From positions 2,232,001 through 2,296,000 of the forward strand of contig JARWIR010000062.1 of the NCBI GenBank assembly GCA_029959085.1: a stretch of DNA of 64,000 nucleotides. Reading direction: 5' to 3'. Below the pieces are notes generated by a model. It saw only the letters and a program-made list of their open reading frames with translations. It searched no databases and was not told the origin of the DNA. The position numbers and the translations under genes are program-made. Shown piece by piece: positions 50,283 to 62,681 of the stretch; position 1 is the stretch's first letter; each line of letters starts with the position of its first letter. Source of the DNA: Nemophila menziesii. Lineage: Eukaryota > Streptophyta > Magnoliopsida > Boraginales > Hydrophyllaceae.

Positions 50283-51029
50283 TATTAAGAATGTATATAT
50301 AATAAATGGTAATATTTTTGTCTTTTATTCGTTAAATCTAGTTAGAGTGATATATCTCTTTATTCCAATTTAGTCCCTCATTGTCAATAAAATTTTAAGA
50401 TTATTTCTCCATGTTTTTAAAGTGTCCTACTCTTAGTCCCGCCAGTTTAAACAGGAGATAATCTTAACATTTAAATATGCTTGAAGTTTGCATTCTTTCT
50501 TTTGAATTTCCTATGTTACCATTTTTCGGATTGTATGCCTAAAATGACGACTTTTCACATTAAAAGAATGAATATAAAGGTAATATGGTCATAATTAAAA
50601 TCATGTGTACTAGATGCAAATGATAATCACATATAATGACATAGTGTAGGTCAACTGATGTTCGAAATGTAAGACAACTTCCACCAAACAACAAGTCCAA
50701 TGGGATTTTGCATCTAGGGATTAAGCAACAACAATATCGACCATATTCCATCCTCTAGCTTGACCACTAAAATGTCACCCCTATGCCTTCTCTTATGACA
50801 AATAGGAATAATTTAACTTTCAGCATCGAGAACTTCGACATTCACAACTAGGATTTCTAGTCAGGATCACGAGGGATTTGGCATTTCGCAGTTTGAAACT
50901 AAAATGGAGAAGTTATGTTAGTTACTGCTATCGTGGTTTGAACTAGGATTCCACTTAGGAAAAACAGATTGGGTTATTCAAACCTAATTAGTTAGTCAAT
51001 GGAATCCCTAATTAGTTTTTAATCCTATA

Positions 51030-52055
51030 TATACAATCAAATATGATTAGCGAATCAATTTTGGCAAGAATTTGAGCTCACTCTAGTAATTTGAGAAGAG
51101 AAGAGGCGCATGCAGCAAAGAGAATAGGAAGAAGAATTACATCACCCTCTTCGTGTCCTTCCTTGTTAGTTTCAAGAAACCAAGACTCAAAACTACCCGC
51201 ATCATCACAAACCTTCATTGTTTTGGGACATGAAAGAAAGATATGTTTCATCATTTCTTCTGGGAGATTATAAAAGTGGTATCTTTAAGTGAAGGAGAAT
51301 TACACATTATAAAATATAACTCCAAACCAAATATTATCATTACAACACTAAAATATAAAAAATAAGTTTTATGGGTATTTTTGCATACCAAAATGTTATT
51401 CAAAACGATGTATATGTAGGGCTGTTGGATGATGAAGGTTTCGTAAATTTTTTAGTTTTAAGGGAGTAATAACTTGATAGCTTGAATTTGTCGTATAGCT
51501 TCCCTTAGTTGAATGAGAAGAAATAACTTTATCTTCCTCCTCCAAAGAATGGAACGGGATACAAACAATGAATTTCAATGCACCTAAAACATTTTTAAAT
51601 TAAGCTTAGTAGTTCTATCTAATCCATTAGCACATAGGAGTTCCCATAACTTTTGAACATTTTTATAATCTTGTAATTTGATCAGGATATGAGCCGATAT
51701 CCATTTGTCACTCCAATAATCAATCATCGTTCCATTTAGATTCCATGATGCATCCAAATTTAAAAAGCTCTCTAACGACCATGAGTGTTTTCTAGGTGGA
51801 AGACAAAATTTCTTTGTTTTGGAGAGTAACAGAAAGAGTTATTTGAGAGACATAGTCCCTTAAGATATTTGAAAACAAAATAAACAAATTTCTTGAGAAG
51901 CCGCAAAGCAATAGATTGTAGAATTGTTATGTTCATTGCTTCAAATTTTCGGAAACCTATTCCTCAATTCTATTTTATCGTCTTGATTTAGCCGTAGGAT
52001 TTCGAAAGAATCCTTTTATTTTGACCCAAAACATAACATAAACTCGCCACCATTC
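51030..52055 (-). mobile_element. LINE relic in U8
   Basis: MKFIVCIPFHSLEEEDKVIS and HSTKGSYTTNSSYQVITPLK lie at 51578-51396, with the zf-RVT-like region near 51275-51100 and the RT C-terminus in broken frames near 51780-51950. It abuts the left target copy of the hAT MITE. Confidence 0.78.
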
Positions 52056-52063
52056 TCGATAGG

Positions 52064-52465
52064 TAGGGATGTAAACGAACCGAGTCGAGCTGAATACTAG
52101 ATGTGCAAGCTTGTTTGTTAAGATTTACGAGTCGAGTAGAGCCAAACTCAAATTTTAACGAGTCGATCCGAGCTCAAATTTTAAAGCTTGTTAACATATC
52201 AAACGAGCTTTTCTCAAGCTGGTCTCGAGTTATTAATGAATAATTTATTTTTGTATAGGTTTAATAATATATTTATAGATAACGAAAACATTAATTTACA
52301 GATCATAAATTTTTAACGAGTTAACGAACAAGCTCGAGCGTACGTATTTTTTTAATGAACGAGTTCGAACATACTTTCATGTTTATAAACGAACGAGTTC
52401 GAACGATCTTTTTACCAAGCCGAGCTCGAGTTGCTCGCGAGAGGCTTGGTTCGTTTACAGCCCTA
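52064..52465. mobile_element. hAT-type MITE in U8 with perfect 8-bp target duplication
   Basis: Ends TAGGGATGTAAACGAACC and GGTTCGTTTACAGCCCTA; TCGATAGG on both sides (52056-52063 and 52466-52473). Length 402 bp. Of the copies here it has the cleanest borders. Confidence 0.9.
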
Positions 52466-52730
52466 TCGATAGGTATGTTCCAAAGGCTTTAGGAAATTTA
52501 AAAATCAACTTGAAATAATTAGAAATGGTTGAGAGCCGAACCTAATACCTAGTTCAAAATTAATGTATTAAATTATAGCCTCTTTGCACATCTAAGAATC
52601 AGAGTATTTAAGGCTAACCATGAAGAGTGAGTAATCCGTGAAGAGTAAGTTAGATAGGCTCAAACACTCTCTATCAAGCTTAATCCTTTAAATATTACCC
52701 TATTTATTTGAAAATTAATAAGACATAGTT

Positions 52731-52878
52731 GTGCTCAGTTCATGAGACTTAAAAAATTGCGAGATGGATCTCTTATCATTGAAGCCACATTTATATAATG
52801 AATAATCTCTAATCACCGAGACTACATTGGACTTACGAAGAATCCCTAATTATCGAAGATAATTTGGACAAATGCGTA
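52731..52878 (+). repeat. Four degenerate 37-bp tandem repeats
   Basis: Blocks at 52731-52767, 52768-52804, 52805-52841 and 52842-52878. The last three begin ATCTCTTATCA, ATCTCTAATCA and ATCCCTAATTA, followed by (C/T)(T/C)GA(A/G)GA-like text. The first is more diverged (GTGCTCAGTTCATGAGACT). Equivalent blocks occur in the other full units. 37 is not a multiple of 3, so this is not a protein repeat. Confidence 0.6.
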
Positions 52879-54062
52879 TTTTTTAGGAGGAAATGCACAT
52901 TAAATTTGAATACGAGAAGAATTCCCCTATTAGTTAACTTTGGAAGATCAATAATCATTTTTTGTACAAGTTTTATCTGATCAATTAGTTATCTCTAAAA
53001 TATATCTTTAAAAATATTTCAACCCAAAAATGTGACTGGCTTAGTAAAACTCGCAGTTCATTTTCTTTTCTTATTCCCCAAATAATATGGGAAATTATAT
53101 GATCTTGTATTGAACTTCCATCTGTACTAAGGGGTAAAACTAACTTGTTATATCTCAAAAAGATCCCTACAATAGAAATTAAGATTTGACGAGCCCCTTC
53201 GTCTTCGCTATTACTACAAATACTATAGAGACCCATATAGATTGACTAGGAACGAAATATGGCCCTAAAAAGTTTCAAAAACTAAAATATTTGAAACTAC
53301 GATACCATTGTTGTAAACATAACTCAAAATTCAAGGAGTTTAAGGCTTAACATAATTTCTTAGAAATACATTGAGCTTTGGAATACATCACCAATGGTGA
53401 ACAAATTTTTAATTCATTTAATACAAAATTTAAATAATTAACAGTTGATTATCTTGGATAAATCTATACTTTTATAAAAAGTATTTCAAAATCCTAAAAA
53501 CTATGATAAAAACATAATTATCCATGAATATATTGTTTCTTTCACAACAAAGGATTTTCAATCTCTTTTATCTATGAGCATTTATGATGATTGGAAAATG
53601 TGATATAATTAAACTTGAAGGATTAAATTTTTCTTTTATATAATCTTAGAATATTTCAGACTAGTAAGGTTTCAATGGCTTCGAAAGAATAATAAATACT
53701 CCTTTACCTTAATGATAAAATTAGTTTTCAAAACCAGTTATATCAAAATATGTGTTTTGTCAATTTTTTGTATGAATTAAAAATATTATATATTTGATAA
53801 GTTTAGATTTTTTTGCACGAGCTTAGTTCATTGGATTCAAATGACAAGGTCCATTTTTAGTCCAACCGAAATTTGCTTCTAGAACTTCACAAACCCTAGA
53901 TTATGTTTTAAAATAAAGCTCCGCAGTCACATTACCAAAACCTAGTGATTATAAACATTTTTACACCTCTATAATTTATATTAATGAACCATTTAGCTTT
54001 CTCTTCTTTGTACAATATCATATACTTCTTATTCTTCCCCTACCCTTTGAAAACAAAAAATA

Positions 54063-55740
54063 ATGTTTGAACTAATTTCCTCATATAAGGAACCAAAATT
54101 CCAAATCCTTGAACCCTTTTTTTTAGGATCTGACACATTTATATATGTGGAAGACAACTACTTGGTTCAAAATGGTGGAAAAGATTGTGTACACATTCCA
54201 AAACCAACAGTAGTAGTTTTTTTTAGGTCCAAGTCAAATAAAATGGTTTTATTAAATTCTACGGAAACTACTACTACACAGCATAAGCCAAAGAGACGAT
54301 ACTTTATACTTGGCTTAGTTTATTGGGTAAATATACTCCATACCTATATATATAATTTTTTTTTAAATTTTATGATATTTTTTTTGTTTAATGTCATGGA
54401 TATAAATTTTTCGGTGATGTATGTATGTGTGTCTCAATTAATATTGTCATTTTTTAATTTCTTGAATAGAACAAGATTGATACAAATATATTGCGAAAAT
54501 ATAGATCAGTTATTAAAGAGGCCAGATTTTTGTAGTGGTGATGGATTTAACTGTTTAGGTCAAAAGGATAGTTAAATTCTTAATCGGATAGGTGTGACAT
54601 GGAGGAAGAAAGTTGTTGAAAAATTAAGTATTTCTAGTATTGTGTAGTGGTATCCAATAAATTGATGTTTTATTTGGATTTTATTATAAACAAGATCCAT
54701 ATGTTATACATTTTTAATGGAACTTTATGTTCCTCCCTAGATAGGAGAGGTTGACATTTTATATACTATCATTGTTTACTATTATATTGATAATGAATTC
54801 TCCTCCAAAGGTGAACCATTAGAAACATATATAGTTCGGTGATCTGTTTTTTTTCCTTTGTTATACTTTTTAAAATTTGTTATTATTTTTAATTTAAAAA
54901 ATTTAGACAGTTAGGTACTTTATGGAAATGTTCTTTTAAAATTTTAAATTCTATAGACCAATTTTTTATCTTTATTATACAAATGTGTCTCTATATTTGT
55001 GATAGTAGATAGGTAGATATTAGTTGATGTACTCGTACTTGTCTTAGAAATAAATTGGATTTCGAGATCCATCCTTACGTATTAATATTTTTAAAAATAA
55101 AATTATTTTTGTTTGGATATATGTTTCTTTTATAAGACCATATAAATATGTTTTCTCGTTGATAGTATGATAAAGAAGAACAAAAATCCATTCGCAATCA
55201 TATAAATTTGATTAAATAATATTCTTTTATACTTTTGATAGGTTATTTGTCTCGTGAAGAACTTTTATTGTTCAAATGACAAGGTCGTTGGCCATTATAT
55301 TTCAATTAATTAAGGTTTTCCTTCTATTATACAATAAATTTATTGACTTTAATATAACTCTTTTAGATTTTTCTCTCACATTTGTTATGATAATATAATT
55401 AAATATGATGATTAGATATTAATACAGTTAAATATGAATCTTTTGAAAGGTGATCTGACTATCTTCACCATCAACTATAAAGCTCTGAAGCTCCCAAATA
55501 TGATTCTGATCCCTACGCTCAACGCTGATAATGGAATTTGCTTTTGCTTCTCCATTCGTTTTCCTATCGAATTAAAAACTTAACCGAGATGTAATGAAAA
55601 ATGTTCAATATCAGAGACTTTATGTAAAATATGATTGTAAGAGGTGTGGCCGGATGGGGATATATATACAAATTGCTCTCACCGTGTGGGTGAAATTTTT
55701 ATCTGCATTACACTCTAGTTTGACCAGAGTTATTTATTGA
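54063..55740 (+). pseudogene. Unrecognised array gene, U9 copy (long read-through frame)
   Basis: The frame from ATG 54063 stays open for 170 codons to 54575, running through block A, the presumed intron and block B without a stop: MFELISSYKEPKFQILEPFF ... YFILGLVYWVN ... RTRLIQIYCENIDQLLKRPD. In other units the stretch between A and B contains stops, so this is probably chance, but it shows that A and B share a frame. Block F lies near 55243-55312 and G near 55440-55490, where a deletion joins CTGAAGCTCC to CAAATATGATT and removes its end. Block H is damaged (TAAAATATGATTG). Confidence 0.58.
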
Positions 55741-56554
55741 GTAATTATGTGATTCTTTGTTAAAAAAAGACTTTTCCTATGTCATTTTTAATTATAAAGT
55801 TGAAGTAATATTAAGAATGTATATATAATTAATGGTAATATTTTAGTTTTTTATTCGTTAATTTTAGTCAGGGTGATATATCTCTTTTTTCCAATTTAGT
55901 CTCTCATTGTCAATAAAATTTTGAGATTATTTCACCATGGTTTTAAAGTATCCTACTCTTAGTCCCTCCGGTTTAAACGAGAGAGAATCTTAACTTTAAA
56001 ATATGCTTGAAGTTTGCATTCTTTCTTTTGAATTTCCTATGTTACCATTGTTCAGATTGTATGCCTAAAATGACGACTTTTCACATTAAAAGAATAAATA
56101 TAAAGGTAATATGGTCATAATTAAAATCATGTGTACTAGATGGAAATGGTAATCACATATAATGACATAGTGTAAGGTCAACTGATGTTCGAAATGTAAG
56201 AAAACTTCCACCAAACAACAAGTCCAATGGAATTTTGTATCTAGGGATTAAGCAACAACAATATCGACCATATGCCATCTTCTAGCTTCACCACTAAAAT
56301 GTCAACCCTATGCCTTCTACTATGACAAAAAGGAAAAATTTAACTTTCAAAATCGAGACCTTCGACATTCACAACTAGGATTTCTAGTCAGGATCACGAG
56401 GGATTTGGCATTTCGTAGTTTGAAACTGAAATACAGAAGTTATGTTAATTAATGCTATCGTAGTTTGAACTAGGATTCCACTTAGGAAAAATGGATTGGG
56501 TTATCCAAACCTAATTAGTTAGCCCATGGAAGCCCTAATTAGGTTTTAAGCCTA

Positions 56555-57585
56555 TATATACCATCAAATATTATTAGCGAATCAATTTTGGCTCAAATTT
56601 GAGCTCCCTCTAGTAATTTGAGAAGAGAAGAGGCGTATGCAGCAAAGAGAAGAAGAAGAAGAATTACATCACCCTCTACGTGTCCTTCCTTGTTAGTTTC
56701 AAGAAACCAAGACTCAAAACTACCCTCATCATCACAAACCTTCATAGTTTTGGGACATGAAAGAAAGATATGTTTCATCATTTCTTCTAGGAGATTATAA
56801 AAGTGGTATCTTTAAGTGTAGGAGCATTACACATTATAAAATATAACTCCAAACCAAATATTATCATTACAACACTAAAATATACAAAAAAAGTTGTATG
56901 GGTATTTTTGCATACCAAATTGTTATTCAAAACGATGGATATGTAGGGCTTTTGAATGATGAAGGTTTAGTAAATTTTTTTTGTTTTAAGGGAGTGGTAA
57001 CTTGATAGCTTGAATTTGTCTTATAGCTTCCATTAGTTGAATGAGATGAAATAACTTTATCTTTCTCCTCCAAAGAATGGAACGGGATACAGACAATGAA
57101 TTTCAATGCAGGTGAAACATTTTTAAAATAAGCTTAGTAGTTCTACCTAATTCATTAGCACATAGGAGTTCCCATAACTTTTGAACATTTTCATAATCTT
57201 GTAATTTGATCAGGATATGAACCGATATCCATTTGTCACTCCAATAATCAATCATCGTTCCATTCATATTCCCATCCACATTTAAAAACCTCTCTAACGA
57301 CCATTATTCTTGTCCAGGTCGAAGACAAAAAAAAATTGTTTTGGAGAGTAATAGAAAGAGTTATTCGGGAAACATAGTCCCTTAAGATATTTGAAAACCA
57401 AATAAAAAAGTTTCTTGAAAAGCCGCAAAGCAATAGATGGTAGGATTGTTATGTTCATTACTTCAAATTTTCGGAAACCCATTCCTTAATTCTATTTTAT
57501 TGTCTTGATTTAGCCGTAGGATTTCCAAAGAATCCTTTTATTTTGACACAAAACTCAATCGAAACTCGCAACCATTCTTGATAGA
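56555..57585 (-). mobile_element. LINE relic in U9
   Basis: GFRKFEVMNITILPSIALRL and YLKGLCFPNNSFYYSPKQ (57482-57294) overlap in another frame with REVFKCGWEYEWN (57290-57248). The zf-RVT-like MMKHIFLSCPKTMKVCDDEG and SFESWFLETNKEGHVEGDVI are at 56781-56593. A short deletion near 57278 removes the HHGN codons. Confidence 0.78.
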
Positions 57586-58585
57586 CGATAGGCATGTTCC
57601 AAAGGCTTTAGGAAATTGAAAATCAATATGAAATAATTAGAAATGGTTGAGAGCTGAACCTAATACCTAGTTCAAAATTGATGTATTAGATTATAGCCTC
57701 TTTGCACATGTAAGAATCAGAGTATTTAAGGCTAACCATGAAGAGTGAGTAATCTGTGAAGAGTAAGTTAGATAGGCTCAAACACTCTCTATCAAGCTTA
57801 ATCCTTTAAATATTACCCTATTTATTTGAAAATTAATAAGACATAGTTGTGCTTACTTCATGGGACTGAAAAAATTGCGAGATGGATCTCTTATCACTGA
57901 AGCCACATTTATATAACGAATAATCTCTTATCACCGAGACTACATTGGACTTACGAAGAATCCCTAATTATCGAAGATAATTTTGACAAATGCGAATTTT
58001 TTAGGAGGAAATGCACATTAAATTCGAATACGAGAAGAATTCCCCTATTATTTAACTTTGGAAGATCAACAATCATTTTTTGTACATGTTTTATTTGATC
58101 AGTTAGTTATCTCTAAAATATATCTTTAAAAACATTTCAACCCAAAAATGTGATTGGCTTAGTAAAACTCACAGTTCATTATCTTTTCTTATTCTCCAAA
58201 TAATATGGAAAATTATATGATCTTGTACTGAACTTCCATCTGTAATGAGAGGTAAAACTAACTTGTTATATCTCAAAAAGATACCTACAATAGAAATAAA
58301 GATTTTATGAGCCCCTTCATCTTCTCTATTACTAGAAATACTATAGAGACCCATATAAATTGACTAGGAAAAAAATAGGGCCCTCAAAAATTTCAACAAC
58401 TAAAATATTTGAGACTATGATACCATTGCTTTAAACATAACTCAAAATTTAAGAAGTTTAAGGCTTATTGGAAAATTGAAGAAAATATATATTGTTTAAA
58501 GTAAATAACATAATTTCTTAGAAATACATTGAGCTTTGGAATACATCACCAATGGTGAACCAATTTTTAATTCATTAAATACAAA

Positions 58586-58712
58586 ACAAAGGATTTTCAA
58601 TCTATTTTATCTATGAATTTTAATTCGGATGAAACCAATTTTTAATTTTTAATTAACCATGAATACATTGTTTCTTTTACAACAAAGGATTTTCAATCTA
58701 TTTTATCTATGA
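58586..58712 (+). repeat. 31-bp direct repeat near the end of U9
   Basis: ACAAAGGATTTTCAATCTAT followed by TTTATCTATGA occurs at 58586 and again at 58682. The other units carry it once. The inserted 96 bp also contain AATTCGGATGAAAC, whose reverse complement occurs in U10 near 59128. Confidence 0.8.
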
Positions 58713-58973
58713 GCTTTTATGATGATTGTAAAATGTTTTATAATTAAACCTAAAGGGTTAAATTTTTCTTTTATATAATGTTAGAATATTTTAGACTAGT
58801 AAGGTTTCAATAGCTTCGAAAGAATAATGAATACTCCTTTACCTTAATGATAAAATTAATTTTCAAAACCCGTTATATCAAAATATGTGTTTTGTCAATT
58901 TTTTGTATGAATTAAAAATATTATATATTTAATACGTTTAGATTTTTTGGCACGAGCATAGTTCATTGGGTTC

Positions 58974-59590
58974 AAAACAAAGATAAACTATGTTTCGGTT
59001 TATCTTTGTTGGTGTTGGTATGAATGTTAAGGTCTACATTTAGTTTGATACAACTTGTATTTAAATTAAAACATTTTGATATGTATAAGATATATTTATG
59101 TCATATATCGTATCCAATAAATTTTTGTTTCATCCGAATTGATTATAAACAAGATCTACTAACTTATACCTTTTCAACGAACCTATATATTCTCTTGAAT
59201 TATGAGAAGTTGACATTATTTTTCTTTCATTTTTTATTGTTATATAGAAGTAGACTTTGCATCCAAAGGATAGTGATCATGAACATATTTAGTTTTATTT
59301 GTTTTTCTCCTTTTTGCTTTTTTAATTTGTCATTATATTTTTAAAATATAAATAATTTGGTAATTTATGGAAATTATGTTTTAAAATTTTAAATTCTTTA
59401 AAACATTTTTATTTATCATTATTATACAGATCCATCTTTAGACTTGTGATATTACATATAGATAATAGTTGATCTAGGATCCATTATAATATTGTTTTTG
59501 TTTTGTTTGATACCTTATTTGTAATACAATATATATATATATATGATTTACCCTTTATAGTAGGATAGGAAAGAAAAAAATCCAAGCACA
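58974..59590 (+). pseudogene. Old, diverged copy of the array gene blocks B-D
   Basis: Compared with the other units, ATATCGTATCCAATAAAT matches the region after block B. GAATTATGAGAAGTTGACATT matches the start of block C, and CCTTTATAGTAGGATAGG matches the stretch before block F. Roughly two-thirds of the bases agree by eye. No frame survives. This may be an older duplicate or a fast-decaying one. Confidence 0.5.
58976..59010. repeat. Perfect 13-bp palindrome at the U9/U10 breakpoint
   Basis: AACAAAGATAAAC (58976-58988), a 9-base loop, then GTTTATCTTTGTT (58998-59010). It lies exactly where homology to the regular unit stops, after TTCATTGGGTTCAAA. Confidence 0.85.
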
Positions 59591-60640
59591 AATATATAAA
59601 ATATATTAGATGAATATATTGCATGATTCGATCGTAATAATATTGGATCATACAATATTGCATGGAAGAATTTTTATATTTATATATACAATAAACAAAT
59701 TCTAACTTAAAAATTTACTCATCAAGAGTAGAGATTAAACTTCACATAAGTTACAAATTAAAGAATGACCTCAAATTACTTGAATAATTTGTTAACAATT
59801 ACTAGAAGTTATAATTCTTATAGTAAAATGTTTTGCAATCGGTGTTTAGTAGTGTTCGTCTTGAGATAAAATACTATTATGTAATTTTTTAACTTAAATA
59901 AAATATATACGTATGTAAAAATAGGACATATAAATGAGGAAGGAGATATAATTGTTCATTTGAATATGGATTCGGACCTCCTAGAGAGTTGACCAAATCA
60001 GGGATAGGGTTGATAACTAGTTATTTGGAAGAAAATTAAATCTAAAACTTCTAACCTAGATGTAAATCTTTATAATTTTAACATATAAACTTACTACCTA
60101 GAAATTTGAGTCATATAATTACTACACTATCTAATTTTACACATAGGAGACCGATCATTCTAGCTATACTCATATGTATCCATAAAGAGTTAGGAAAACA
60201 TGAGACCATCAGTGCGAATAGTAAGTTTTCTATCCTTGAAGAAGTCCACAACATTAGATGCCAAAACAATGTAATGGGTTCTCCTTCAATAATTGAATTG
60301 CACTAGAAGTTTGTTGCACTTGAAAGGAACAAGTGTCTTAACTAACTACAACAAGGAGAGAGATATTGTTGACTCATGTTCTTTGACTAAGGAAACATCA
60401 CAAATGATGTCATAAGATCAATCCATCTTGTGAACGGTTCCTTTTAATATTGTAATGTCTAGCATCACTCGAAGTTGGTCATTTATAATTACTCCAATTC
60501 TTCTTGAAAATGTTCATCAAATTTTCAACCAAGACGATTTCCAATTTGGGCATGTATTTAGTGCCTTTCAAAGATACATTTCATTATGGATGACCAAAGG
60601 TTTCAAATGGTGATGATAACTGAAATCATGAAAAAAAATT
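59590..60640. other. Unique segment in U10, nothing identified
   Basis: No similarity to the other units. The longest frame is 60106-60306 on the + strand (66 codons, KFSILEEVHNIRCQNNVMGS), which I do not recognise. It has no terminal repeats or target duplication that I can see. It is joined to the LINE relic near 60643 at TCACCCTCTACGTGTCC. Confidence 0.5.
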
Positions 60641-60642
60641 CA

Positions 60643-61001
60643 TCACCCTCTACGTGTCCTTATCAATCATCGTTCCATTTCAGATTCCCATAATGCATCC
60701 ATATTAAAAAACCTCTTTAACATCCATGAGTCCTGTCTAGGTCGAAGATAAAATTTCTTTGTTTTGGAGAGTAACAAAAAGAGTTACTCCGGAAATATAG
60801 TCCCTTAAGATATTTGAAAACCAAATAAACAAGTTTCTTGAGAAGCCGAAAACCAATAGATGATAGGAATTTTTATGTTCATTACTTCAAATTCTCAGAA
60901 ACCCATTCGTCAATTCTATTCTGTTGTCTTGATTTAGCAGTAGGATTTCCAAAGAATCCTTTTATTTTGACCCAAAACTCACTAGAAACTCGGCACCATT
61001 C
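60643..61001 (-). mobile_element. LINE relic in U10 (short)
   Basis: Keeps a few bases of the zf-RVT-like end (TCACCCTCTACGTGTCCTT), then jumps to the RT C-terminal part (ATCAATCATCGTTCC onward). The DKVI..STKGSY and most of the zf-RVT-like parts are deleted. Confidence 0.72.
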
Positions 61002-62681
61002 TCGATAAGTATGTTCCAAAGGCTTTAGGAAATTGAAAAATCAACATCAAATAATTAGAAATGGTTTGGAGGCCGAACCTAATAACTAGATCAAATTTAA
61101 TGTATATCATTATAGCCTCTTTGCACATGGAAGAATTGGAGTATTTAAGGCTAACTATGAAGAGTGAGTAATCTGTTAAGAGTAACTGAGATAGGCTCAA
61201 ACACTCTCTATCAAGCTTAATCCTTTAACTATTACCCTATCTATTTGAAAATAATAAGACCTACTCGTGATTAGTTCATGAGACCGAAGAAAAATGAGAG
61301 TTGGATCTCTTATCACTAAGGCCAAGTTGATATAACGAATAATCTCTAATCGTCGAGACTATATCGGACTTACGAAGAATCCCTAATTATCGATGATACG
61401 TTGGACAAATGCGTATTTTTTAGGAGAAAAATCACACTAAATTTGAATACGAGAAGACTTCCACTATTAATTAACTTTGGAAGATCAACAATCATTTTTT
61501 ATACAATAATTATTTGATCAATTAGTTATCTCTAAAATATTTTAACCCAAAAATATGATTGGATTAGTAAAACTCACAGTTCATTGTCTTTTCTTATTCT
61601 CCAAATAATATGGGAAATTATATGATCTTGTACTGAATTTCCATCTATACTGAGGGGAAAAACTAACTTGTTATATCTCAAAAAGATCCCTACAATCAGA
61701 ATTAAGATTTGACAAGTCCCTTCGTTTTCTCTATTACTACAAAACTTAGAGACACATATAGCTTGACTAACAACAAAATAGGGCCCTAAAAAATCTTATC
61801 AACTAAAATATTTGAAACTATGATACCATTGATGTAAACATAACTCAAAATTCAAGAAGTTTTTATGCTTACTGGAAAAATATAGAAAAGATATAGTGTG
61901 TAAAGTAAATAATATAATTTCTTAGAAATAGATTGAGCTTGGAAATACATCATCAATGGTGAACCAATTTTTAATCCATTAAATACAAAATTTAAATAAG
62001 TAGCTGCCTAATAACTTAGATCTACTAATTGCTTAATGGTGTCATTCAAACCACAAAAACATTGAGTATCTAGGAGAAATCTAGAGTTTTACAAAAATAT
62101 TTCCAAACCCTAAAAAATATGATGCAAACATAATCAACCATGAATATATTGCTTCTTTCACAAGGAAGGATTTTTCAATCTCTTTTTTCCTATGAGTTCT
62201 TGTGAAGATTGGGGAATGTGTTGTAATTAAAACGAAAGGGTTAAATTTTTCTTTTATAATATCTAAGATTTTTTTTAAATCCGTATGGTTTCAATGGCTT
62301 CGAAGAATAATAAATACTCCTCTTCTCTAATAATAAAATTTGTTTTCAAAACCCTTTAGATCAAAATATGTGTTTCATCAAATTTCGGTATGAATTAAAA
62401 ATATTATATATTTAATTAATTAAGATTGTTTGGCGAGCTTATTGGGTTCATTTAACAGGAACCCCTTTTTAGTCCATCCAAATTTTTCTTCTAAAACCTT
62501 ACAAAACCCTATATTACATTTTAAAAATAAAGCTCCGCCTATCACATTACCAAAACCCAGTGATTATAAACATATTTACACCTCTATAATTTATATTAAT
62601 GAACCATTTTGCTTCCTCTTCTTCTATACAATATCATATACATTATTTTCCTCCCCCACCTTCTGAAAACAAAAGTAAACA

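Larger units (their letters stand above)
48472..54062 (+). repeat. Array unit U8 (complete)
   Basis: About 5.59 kb with all parts, including the hAT MITE at 52064-52465 and a clear 37-bp periodic block at 52731-52878. Apart from the Helitron and the MITE it is close to identical with U7; the LINE-region frame at 51091-51273 and its U7 partner at 45870-46052 translate identically. The stretches 50290-51030 and 52880-53830 hold no gene. Confidence 0.93.
54063..58973 (+). repeat. Array unit U9 (no hAT MITE, excision-like scar)
   Basis: About 4.9 kb to the point where homology breaks off at a palindrome (58976). Contains the exon-like blocks, the LINE relic, a scarred hAT site at 57577-57592 and the tail. 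The tail has a 31-bp direct repeat at 58586-58616 and 58682-58712, not seen in other units. The stretches 55800-56520 and 57600-58970 are otherwise without genes. Confidence 0.9.
58974..62681 (+). repeat. Array unit U10 (partial, divergent)
   Basis: Starts at a palindrome and lacks a normal first block. 59100-59590 is recognisable but strongly diverged unit sequence. 59590-60640 is unlike any other unit. 60643-62681 returns to unit sequence (end of the LINE relic, tail, promoter region) with more changes than the other copies. The hAT site is unoccupied (TCGATAAG, 61002-61009). The stretch 61010-62430 is noncoding. Confidence 0.75.

Noticed and set aside
59024..59344. 106-codon frame in U10
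   Set aside because: Phe/Leu/Tyr-rich translation of decayed unit sequence; its counterpart in other units is closed in this frame.
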